Made by a program: the position numbers and the translations under genes. The notes below the pieces were generated by a model. The model did not search any database, was not told the origin of the DNA, and was given only the letters and a program-made list of their open reading frames with translations. A stretch of 5,135 bases of DNA from Bacteroidales bacterium (GTDB lineage Bacteria; Bacteroidota; Bacteroidia; Bacteroidales; F082), in assembly GCA_024762735.1 (NCBI GenBank), contig JANTGU010000190.1, forward strand, positions 1-5,135, written 5' to 3'. Of this stretch, positions 1 through 5,135 are shown one piece after another; within the stretch, counting starts at the first letter, position 1, and every line of letters begins with the position of its first letter.

Positions 1-2
1 AA

Positions 3-821
3 CGACTTCTTTCCAAACGGAATTTTTGGGTTATTACCACCAACTCAACGGCGGCCTTCGTGTTGGCTTTTCTTTTTATATTTTACGTTAACCATTTTAC
101 CACGTTGCTATCGGCCGGAATGTTTGATTATGATGTCAGCTTTAATTATTACGTGATTTATTATCATATTGAACCTTACCAATGGACCCACGATTCGGTG
201 AAGTTAATGTACAGCGCCGGCCCCATTTTGGTGTTGTTGGTGGGTCTTATTTCGTTGATAGGTTTTTACTCTATGGTGGAAGAGGTTGCCCGGGCAAAAA
301 TTTTCTTTATCTGGCTTACCTTCTTATCGTTTAATTATTTTTTTGGAGGCCTGCTGTTAGGTAATCTTTTTACCAAGGGGGTGGGGCATGTTTTCAACTG
401 GATGTATCTAAACAGCACTGAAAAACTGGTGGTAGCCATGATTGGTTTTTTCGGGTTGATAGGAACCGGTTTTTTAATGGCCAAACCCATCGCCATTTCT
501 GCTAATTCCTATTACAAGGAATTTAATCCCAGGTTGTTTCCTTTCTTTTTTACCGCCCAGGCTATTCTTCCCTTCCTCATCGGGACTATTCTGGTTGAGC
601 TCTATTTTCTTCCCAATCCCAACTTTCAGGTAATGTGGTTTTGGGCTCCCATGATTGTTTTACTTTTGATAATTTACAAGGTGCTCGATTCAGCCGATAA
701 CCTCTATTTTGATGAAGAGGACAGGTATGTAGTTTATTCTAAAGGGTTAATTATTACCGCTGCAGCAGTTTATGTGGGTTTCCGTCTTATTCTTTCCCAC
801 GAGTTTTACATCAACTGGTAA
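3..821 (+). CDS. Multi-pass integral membrane protein of unknown function (5'-truncated by window edge)
   Basis: I do not recognise a named family. The reading frame is open to the left edge of the window, so this is the C-terminal part (272 visible codons) of a longer gene. A GTG at 60 and an ATG at 120 are in frame, but the codons before 60 continue a plausible protein (RLLSKRNFWVITTNSTAAF), and the first hydrophobic segment starts right at the GTG, so the true start is upstream. Counting from the GTG, about seven hydrophobic segments are visible at residues 1-19, 52-70, 80-100, 122-140, 161-182, 191-207 and 229-245. They are joined by short loops, including a charged one (SADNLYFDEEDRY, 211-223). 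A glycine-rich stretch, FNYFFGGLLLGNLF, sits at 91-104. No catalytic motif, nucleotide-binding site or transporter signature is evident. The gene ends with TAA at 819-821, 18 bp from the stop of the convergent peptidase gene. That it is a real inner-membrane protein is well supported; a transport, sensing or assembly role is unknown. Confidence 0.85.
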   Translation, partial: RLLSKRNFWVITTNSTAAFVLAFLFIFYVNHFTTLLSAGMFDYDVSFNYYVIYYHIEPYQWTHDSVKLMYSAGPILVLLVGLISLIGFYSMVEEVARAKIFFIWLTFLSFNYFFGGLLLGNLFTKGVGHVFNWMYLNSTEKLVVAMIGFFGLIGTGFLMAKPIAISANSYYKEFNPRLFPFFFTAQAILPFLIGTILVELYFLPNPNFQVMWFWAPMIVLLLIIYKVLDSADNLYFDEEDRYVVYSKGLIITAAAVYVGFRLILSHEFYINW

Positions 822-830
822 GCGTTACCA
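816..830. terminator. Short perfect hairpin between convergent genes; possible bidirectional terminator
   Basis: TGGTAA (816-821), loop GCG, then TTACCA (825-830) form a perfect 6-bp stem with a 3-nt loop. The hairpin overlaps the TAA stop of the membrane-protein gene and fills half of the 18-bp gap before the stop codon of the convergent peptidase gene. A T-run (844-848) follows about 13 nt later on the + strand, further than in a canonical intrinsic terminator, and there is no T-run on the - strand. An alternative longer-range pairing, AACTGGT (813-819) with ACCAGTT (850-856), is also possible. Position favours a termination or transcript-end role; the weak stem and displaced T-run make this tentative. 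Confidence 0.4.
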
Positions 831-839
831 ACCGCAACA

Positions 840-3155
840 CTACTTTTTAACCAGTTTCGTAACGGTAAACTTGGTTTTTGTACCCGTCTTGATAAAATAG
901 ATGCCTTTTGGTAATGCCGCAATATTCATGACGGTCTGATTTGAATGGGATTTCATCTCCTTAATGATATGTCCTGACACATCCAGCAGGACGATGCTAT
1001 TTAGTGGCTCATCGCTTACGATGGTAACAAAGTCGTTGGCGGGGTTGGGTTTTAGGGTGACGGCAGGCGTGTTATTCTCCTCAACTCCCACGCTGCTGTC
1101 GCAACTCATGATGGCTTCCCAACCCGCGTGGGTTACCATGCCGTCAGAATGAAACTTAAAAGTGAGGGCGCCATCATCATTGGTGGCCACAATCTTACCG
1201 GGATTTTCCGTACCGCAGTACAATCCTATGGGCGTGGCCGAGGTAGAGCTGCCATCGTAGATTTTCAAATAATCGTAACTGCAGTTGTATTCCGGCTCCA
1301 CGTCGAAGCTGGTAAAGTCAGCCACCATTTTAGCATTGGGTGTAGCCGGTACAAAGGTCATGACAAGGTCTTCGTTGTTACCATAATTAGCGTCGGCGCC
1401 ACCGGTATCGTAAAAATTCCCGCTACAAACAGTAAAAGTACCGTTTTGCATCAGGTAGTTTTCTGATACGGTAATATAATTTGTTTTGGTAATCTGACTT
1501 TGCGCGCCGCTGGAATCGGTAACAGTGAGGGTTACATCATACTGTCCCAGCTGGTTGTACACAATTCCCTGTGGATTTTGATCGGTTGACGAAGCAGGGT
1601 CACCTCCGGGAAACGACCAGTTCCACGAAACGATGCTATCGCCATACGAAGCATCGAAAAAATCAGCGGCGTCACCAGCGGAAAGGGTCGTGTCGCTGGC
1701 ATAGAAATCAGCCAAAACAGGCCCTGCCGGTTGTAGCTGAACATCTAAATTAGTGGCTTGCCTGTCGGTAACCGAAACCGTGATGGTTTGAGCGTGGTAA
1801 CCGAAAGCTGAATAGGTAATGTCATAGTTTCCTGCTTTCAACAACCTGTGATAGTTGCCCACGGGTAATGACGAATAAACCTCCGAGTTGTCTTCGTCAT
1901 GACCGTTTATAAATACTTTGGCCTGAATGGGATTGCCGTTTTGGCTGTTGGTGATAACCCCTCTAACCCCATAGGTAGATTCTTTCATGTAGTTTAAAAG
2001 CGACCGGTAATCGTAATCCCAAAAGTCAGGAAGTTGCGACGCCGGCGGGGTTTTGTCATGCGAAAGCTCCATGGTGACCTCACGACAGTGTTTAAAATAG
2101 TTCATGTAATCCTGCCTGCCGCCCGTGATGGAATACCATGCGTACCCGTTGGTTACCCCGTTGTTCAAGTCGGTAAAATAGCCGGGAACAGCATATTGAT
2201 GAATCGTGTCGGCAAATTCTCTGGATACAAAATACCACCAGTCGTTGTCAGCAGCTAACCGCGACCAGGTATCCCATGGGTAATTAACCACCTCGGAACC
2301 ACCGTGCAGGTTGGCTGACATCACCAAATCGTGCTCATCGGCAAAATTCATAAAAGCCACGGTTTCCTCCTGATAGGCATTGCCGTCAGGGTGGGGACCC
2401 GCTTCCGGGTCGGGATAGTTTCTGTTTAGGTCAACCCCGTCACTGTTGGTGCGTGTTGCCCCGTAAACAGTATTGTTGCCACCATGGTAGGTACCATCAG
2501 GATTGGCCAACGGGTTGATCCAAATATCAATGCTGTCAACCATGCTGGTAACCTCGGGCAATACGCCGTAATTGGAAAGCAAGTAGTCGATTAAACGGAG
2601 CATCAGCACGTAGCCGGTCAGTTCGTCGCCATGCATAGAGGAGGTGTACATAAATTCCGGTTCGTCTTGAGCGGTGTTTAAATCATTGTTGATATGAATG
2701 AACAGTAGTTCGCGGCCACTATCAAGGGTGTCGATGCTCACGAGTTCACAAAGTGAAGGGTGGTCGGTTTGAAACTGTTGCATCATACTTACATACGCTT
2801 CGTAGGTGGGGTAAAAGTCCCAATCGTTTATCGTTTTCAGGTTGATGTGGTTAACCATGTTGGGTTGTCTTACCATGGAAGGCGGGGTGAGTACCCGGTA
2901 GTTCAATCCTGTGGTTAAGAATTTCTGAAATTGGGTCCTGTTGGCGTAGGCAGTAATGTGGTTTTGTTCAATATTATCCACATAAACCAGCTTGGCTACT
3001 TTCACTACATCAAGCATAGGGTTGGATGACAGAATGTTAAAATAAACTTCCCCGTGACTGTTCAAATAATCAATGGCCTTGTTTTTTTCGCTTTGTTGTC
3101 CAAACCCGGACAAGGAAAAAACAATGAAAAAAGCAACAATAAAAAACCGTTTCAT
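840..3155 (-). CDS. Secreted M14B zinc carboxypeptidase (CPE/CPD-like) with transthyretin-like, PKD, CUB and T9SS sorting domains
   Basis: Predicted to remove C-terminal Lys/Arg from peptides outside the cell. Residues 1-19 are a signal peptide; likely cleavage after GFG leaves an N-terminal glutamine, typical of Bacteroidetes. Residues 20 to about 105 look like a propeptide. The catalytic domain (about 112-392) has zinc ligands H175, E178 (HGDE) and H284 (NLHGG), general base E363 (TMELS), and R235, N244, R245 (DLNRN) and Y341 for the substrate carboxylate and backbone. D295 in NYPWD and Q348 in GGRQDY match the residues that give carboxypeptidase D/E its preference for basic side chains. 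Residues 396-474 are the transthyretin-like domain that follows the catalytic domain in M14B enzymes. Next come PKD (about 478-564), CUB (about 567-686; four Cys at 577, 625, 647, 685; YDYLKIYDG) and a type A T9SS sorting domain (about 690-771; LKPNPAND, LPKGIYFIK, terminal KLVKK). The ATG at 3155 begins MKRFF, an ideal signal-peptide start. It lies 14 bp after dapA, suggesting one transcript. Family and export route are near certain; Lys/Arg specificity is inferred from residue matching. Confidence 0.95.
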   Translation of the reverse strand: MKRFFIVAFFIVFSLSGFGQQSEKNKAIDYLNSHGEVYFNILSSNPMLDVVKVAKLVYVDNIEQNHITAYANRTQFQKFLTTGLNYRVLTPPSMVRQPNMVNHINLKTINDWDFYPTYEAYVSMMQQFQTDHPSLCELVSIDTLDSGRELLFIHINNDLNTAQDEPEFMYTSSMHGDELTGYVLMLRLIDYLLSNYGVLPEVTSMVDSIDIWINPLANPDGTYHGGNNTVYGATRTNSDGVDLNRNYPDPEAGPHPDGNAYQEETVAFMNFADEHDLVMSANLHGGSEVVNYPWDTWSRLAADNDWWYFVSREFADTIHQYAVPGYFTDLNNGVTNGYAWYSITGGRQDYMNYFKHCREVTMELSHDKTPPASQLPDFWDYDYRSLLNYMKESTYGVRGVITNSQNGNPIQAKVFINGHDEDNSEVYSSLPVGNYHRLLKAGNYDITYSAFGYHAQTITVSVTDRQATNLDVQLQPAGPVLADFYASDTTLSAGDAADFFDASYGDSIVSWNWSFPGGDPASSTDQNPQGIVYNQLGQYDVTLTVTDSSGAQSQITKTNYITVSENYLMQNGTFTVCSGNFYDTGGADANYGNNEDLVMTFVPATPNAKMVADFTSFDVEPEYNCSYDYLKIYDGSSTSATPIGLYCGTENPGKIVATNDDGALTFKFHSDGMVTHAGWEAIMSCDSSVGVEENNTPAVTLKPNPANDFVTIVSDEPLNSIVLLDVSGHIIKEMKSHSNQTVMNIAALPKGIYFIKTGTKTKFTVTKLVKK

Positions 3156-3169
3156 CGTTAATGGGATAT

Positions 3170-4048
3170 TTATTTGGAAGAGATAATTTTTTGCAGTTGT
3201 ACCTGGAGTGCCTTGTTAATTTTTACCATGGGTAACCGGAGGTTGTTTTTGGCAAGCCCCATCATGCTAAGAGCAGCTTTAATGCCGGACGGGTTTCCAT
3301 CAGCAAAAATAGCATCGATAAATTCTAATAGAGAGAAATGAATTTTTAAAGCCTCCTCGTACTTTTTAGCTTTCAGCAACCGCACCATGTTTGAATACTC
3401 TTTGGGGTAACCCATGGCAGCCACCGAGATAACTCCGTCTGCACCCATGGTCATCATGGGGAATGTTAACGCGTCATCACCTGAAAATACTTTAAACTCT
3501 TTAGGTTTGTCGCGCAGCAGTTCCATAATCTGCCCCATGTTGCCGGAAGCCTCTTTCATTCCCATGATGTTTTTAAACTCTTTGGCCAAGCGAACGGTGG
3601 TTGCTGCCGAAATGGTGGAGCAGGTTCGCCCGGGTACATTGTACAGGATAACCGGAACAGGACTGGCACCTGCTATCAACTTGAAATGGTTGTAAATACC
3701 CTTTTGGTTGGGCTTGTTGTAATAGGGTGCCACCGATAATATGGCATCGATACCCTCAAAATCCTGACCCTTAATATAATCCACGATGGCATGCGTGTTG
3801 TTGCCACCACATCCCAGCACGATGGGTACCCGGCCATTCACTGTTTCTTTAATGAAATTAACCACGGCATATTTTTCGTCCGTGCTTAAGGTGGCTGCCT
3901 CGCTGGTGGTTCCCAGTGCCACGATAAAATCGATACCACCTTTAATAATGTGTTCGATAATTTGTTCCAGCGATGTAAAGTCCACTGTACCATAATTGTG
4001 GAATGGTGTTACAATGGCAACCCCGGTTCCGTCGATGCCTGTTTTCAT
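3170..4048 (-). CDS. dapA: 4-hydroxy-tetrahydrodipicolinate synthase (dihydrodipicolinate synthase)
   Basis: Cytoplasmic class I aldolase that condenses pyruvate with L-aspartate 4-semialdehyde, the first committed step to diaminopimelate (peptidoglycan) and lysine. The 292-residue length is normal for the family, as is the single TIM-barrel DapA/NanA-type fold. Key residues visible: T47-T48 in GTTSEAATL, Y110 (APYYNKP), Y136 and R141 in YNVPGRT, Schiff-base lysine K165 in GMKEASG, and GVISV at 205-209. Y136, T48 and Y110 make the catalytic proton-relay triad, and R141 binds the semialdehyde carboxylate. These distinguish it from N-acetylneuraminate lyase and related aldolases. Of the E. coli lysine-inhibition site, A52, N83 and Y109 are kept, but the positions of S48, H53 and H56 are A51, T56 and K59, so feedback control may be weak. 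The ATG at 4048 (MKTGIDGTGVAIVTPF) fits the family N-terminus. No Shine-Dalgarno is visible, as is usual in Bacteroidetes. A weak promoter-like TATTTTTA lies on the - strand at 4075-4082. The secreted peptidase gene follows 14 bp downstream on the same strand. Confidence 0.97.
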   Translation of the reverse strand: MKTGIDGTGVAIVTPFHNYGTVDFTSLEQIIEHIIKGGIDFIVALGTTSEAATLSTDEKYAVVNFIKETVNGRVPIVLGCGGNNTHAIVDYIKGQDFEGIDAILSVAPYYNKPNQKGIYNHFKLIAGASPVPVILYNVPGRTCSTISAATTVRLAKEFKNIMGMKEASGNMGQIMELLRDKPKEFKVFSGDDALTFPMMTMGADGVISVAAMGYPKEYSNMVRLLKAKKYEEALKIHFSLLEFIDAIFADGNPSGIKAALSMMGLAKNNLRLPMVKINKALQVQLQKIISSK

Positions 4049-4094
4049 AAATGTTGGTTTTGAAAAGGAGATGGTAAAAATAAGAAAATAATAA

Positions 4095-4124
4095 TTTAAA
4101 ACGTCGATTAATGGGTTACCTTTG
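4095..4124 (+). promoter_or_regulatory. Candidate Bacteroidetes sigma-ABfr promoter for the MBL hydrolase gene
   Basis: TACCTTTG at 4117-4124 matches the Bacteroidetes -7 consensus TAnnTTTG exactly. A weak -33-like TTTA starts at 4095, about 18 bp upstream, where the consensus would be TTTG. The box ends 28 bp before the ATG at 4153, giving a short leader of roughly 20 nt. It lies in the 104-bp divergent region between dapA and the MBL gene, where a promoter is expected. The -7 match and position are seen directly; use in the cell is inferred. Confidence 0.5.
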
Positions 4125-4152
4125 GCAAATCAATACAATATTTTGTTACTAG

Positions 4153-4914
4153 ATGAAAATCACCTTTTTAGGAACCGGAACTTCGCAGGGTATTCCCGTG
4201 GTGGCATGTCCCTGTGATGTGTGTCATAGCGATGATGTTAAGGATAACAGGCTCAGGACCTCTGTGTTGGTGGAAACAGCCGGCCAACGATTTACTATTG
4301 ATGCAGGTCCCGATTTCCGTTATCAAATGTTGCGGGAAGAGGTTAAACACCTTGATGCTATCCTGATTACCCACAGTCATAAAGATCATATTGGCGGCCT
4401 GGATGATGTGCGTTCGTTTAACTACCTTCAAAAAAAAGCCATGAATATCTATGTGGCACCGTTTCATCAAGAGGAGATTAAAAGGGAGTATTCGTACGCC
4501 TTTCAGGAGGATCCCTATCCCGGAGTGCCCAATTTTAATTTGATAGATATCGGGCAAACACCTTTTTATGTGGGAGATGTTAAAATTATTCCCTTGCCGG
4601 TGTTGCACATGAAAATGGAGGTAACCGGTTTTAGGATTGGCGGCTTCGCTTATATAACCGATACCAACTACATCCCGGGTGCCATACTGGCGCAGCTGCT
4701 CGATTGCAAAGTGATAGTCCTTAACGCGTTACGAAAAAGGAAACATGTTTCGCACTATAACCTGGAAGAAGCGGTTAATGTTTTGCAATTCCTTCATCCC
4801 GAAAAGGCTTATATTACCCACATCAGTCACCTGATGGGTTTTCATGATGAAGTAAACCATGAACTACCCGATTTTATCGAGCTGGCTTACGATGGTTTAC
4901 AAATTGAAGTTTAA
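4153..4914 (+). CDS. PhnP-like MBL-fold metal-dependent hydrolase (putative cyclic phosphodiesterase)
   Basis: Metallo-beta-lactamase-fold hydrolase of 253 residues, resembling E. coli PhnP (phosphoribosyl 1,2-cyclic phosphate phosphodiesterase) in length and along its whole course. The dinuclear metal site is complete: H74, H76, D78 and H79 in THSHKDH, H152 (VLHMK), D170 (ITDT) and H223 (THISH). H201 (SHYNL) matches the PhnP histidine proposed to act in catalysis. It also has the extra structural zinc site typical of PhnP, made by C19, C21 and C24 (ACPCDVC) with H226. The N-terminus MKITFLGTGTSQGIP is the normal start of this family and supports the ATG at 4153. It probably acts in the cytoplasm, as no signal peptide or membrane segment is present. 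No other phn (C-P lyase) gene is in view, so the physiological substrate is open: a cyclic phosphate or another small phosphodiester is the best guess. It is transcribed divergently from dapA with its own candidate promoter. Family assignment is strong; PhnP activity itself is inferred. Confidence 0.93.
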   Translation: MKITFLGTGTSQGIPVVACPCDVCHSDDVKDNRLRTSVLVETAGQRFTIDAGPDFRYQMLREEVKHLDAILITHSHKDHIGGLDDVRSFNYLQKKAMNIYVAPFHQEEIKREYSYAFQEDPYPGVPNFNLIDIGQTPFYVGDVKIIPLPVLHMKMEVTGFRIGGFAYITDTNYIPGAILAQLLDCKVIVLNALRKRKHVSHYNLEEAVNVLQFLHPEKAYITHISHLMGFHDEVNHELPDFIELAYDGLQIEV

Positions 4915-4922
4915 ACAACTTC
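4906..4922 (+). terminator. Weak hairpin over the stop codon of the MBL gene; doubtful terminator
   Basis: GAAGTT (4906-4911), loop TAAAC containing the TAA stop, and AACTTC (4917-4922) form a perfect 6-bp but AT-rich stem with a 5-nt loop. There is no T-run directly after it, only GTTATAAAAC, so it does not meet the usual intrinsic-terminator pattern. It is listed because it is the only stem-loop at the 3' end of the gene. It could end or stabilise the transcript, or be chance. Confidence 0.25.
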
Positions 4923-5077
4923 GTTATAAAACTTGGGGGTAAGGATGGCATAGTTAATAAATCGTCGTTAAACTTTTAAATTCAAGTCCAATAATTGATT
5001 TATTTTACATCTTTGTTAAAGAAGTTGTGTGTTGCAAATAATTTGAGATAAATCATAAACAGATGAACCCTCGATGA

Positions 5078-5099
5078 TTGCCTGAAGATACAAAGGCAA
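5078..5099. repeat. Stem-loop in the non-coding tail (first of a pair)
   Basis: TTGCCT (5078-5083) and AGGCAA (5094-5099) are perfect inverted 6-mers separated by a 10-nt loop. The element lies in the 221-bp stretch after the MBL gene, where I find no open reading frame of useful length. It ends 9 bp before a second, GC-richer hairpin. Two adjacent stem-loops suggest a structured or repetitive element, but each is short enough that chance is possible. Confidence 0.35.
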
Positions 5100-5108
5100 A
5101 AGATTACC

Positions 5109-5125
5109 CGACCCTGTAGGGGTCG
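5109..5125. repeat. GC-rich palindrome, REP-like, at the right edge
   Basis: CGACCC (5109-5114), loop TGTAG, and GGGTCG (5120-5125) make a perfect 6-bp, mostly G/C stem. It stands out from the AT-rich tail around it and is followed by AATATTAATA to the window edge. A compact GC-rich palindrome outside genes resembles the REP-type repeats mobilised by IS200-like (RAYT) transposases, but no transposase is in the window and only one copy is visible. It lacks a T-run and lies about 195 bp past the nearest stop, so it is a poor intrinsic terminator for the MBL gene. It could also end a gene entering from the right. Confidence 0.45.
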
Positions 5126-5135
5126 AATATTAATA

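Noticed and set aside
60..62. GTG as the start codon of the left-hand membrane protein
   Set aside because: The frame is open to the window edge and the upstream codons give a sensible protein sequence; starting here would put the start at the very edge of the first membrane segment.
964..2258. Several open frames of 60-112 codons on both strands inside the peptidase gene
   Set aside because: They overlap a gene with clear domain evidence, show no family motifs and have low-complexity or unlikely compositions; they are shadows of the coding frame.
4064..4091. AAGGAG followed by ATG and a six-codon open frame on the + strand upstream of the MBL gene
   Set aside because: The spacing between the purine run and the ATG is only about 1 nt, the peptide is trivial, and Shine-Dalgarno use is rare in Bacteroidetes; chance is likely. 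A leader peptide cannot be strictly excluded.
4168..4608. 146-codon open frame opposite the MBL hydrolase gene
   Set aside because: It is antisense to a gene with complete catalytic motifs, has no recognisable motif itself and is rich in His/Ile in a way expected from the opposite strand.
4915..5028. 8-bp inverted repeat ACAACTTC (4915-4922) and GAAGTTGT (5021-5028), possible insertion-sequence ends
   Set aside because: The 98-bp spacer encodes nothing, there are no flanking target duplications that I can see, and 8-bp matches at this distance in AT-rich DNA are expected by chance.
5035..5045. Palindrome CAAATAATTTG as an operator site
   Set aside because: Only 5-bp AT-rich arms, no gene start visible nearby to regulate, and no known regulator motif that I recognise.
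1..5135. A novel defence, toxin-antitoxin, CRISPR or biosynthetic system
   Set aside because: All substantial genes but one belong to recognisable families, and there are no direct-repeat arrays, integrases, transposases or toxin-like small genes in the window.

Overview
The window looks like a piece of a Bacteroidota (Bacteroidetes) chromosome, probably from a marine or gut-type Bacteroidales/Marinilabiliales-like lineage. The main evidence is a secreted peptidase with a type IX secretion (T9SS) C-terminal sorting domain and a signal peptide followed by a glutamine at the predicted cleavage point. Weak or absent Shine-Dalgarno sequences and a TAnnTTTG-type promoter element agree with this. 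Base composition is moderate, with no obvious compositional break between genes. The genus cannot be fixed from sequence reading alone.

Layout, left to right. Positions 3-821 (+): the 3' part of a multi-pass membrane protein gene whose start lies left of the window. Positions 840-3155 (-): a large secreted M14B metallocarboxypeptidase (propeptide-like region, catalytic domain, transthyretin-like domain, PKD, CUB, T9SS tail). Positions 3170-4048 (-): dapA, 4-hydroxy-tetrahydrodipicolinate synthase, 14 bp upstream of the peptidase and on the same strand, so the two are probably co-transcribed. Positions 4049-4152: a 104 bp divergent intergenic region with a good Bacteroidetes -7 box facing right. 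Positions 4153-4914 (+): a PhnP-like metallo-beta-lactamase-fold phosphodiesterase with a complete active site and a second structural zinc site. Positions 4915-5135: a non-coding tail with two closely spaced stem-loops; the last (5109-5125) looks like a REP-type palindrome.

Functionally this is mostly ordinary chromosome: lysine/diaminopimelate biosynthesis, a housekeeping-type MBL hydrolase, an uncharacterised membrane protein and a T9SS-exported exopeptidase. The points most worth a second look are: (a) the peptidase, whose residues map almost completely onto animal carboxypeptidase E/D and predict C-terminal Lys/Arg specificity; (b) its tight linkage to dapA; (c) the altered lysine-feedback site in DapA; (d) a PhnP-like protein with no phn genes in view; and (e) the paired stem-loops at the right edge. 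I see no defence system, CRISPR array, tRNA/rRNA gene or transposase in the window.
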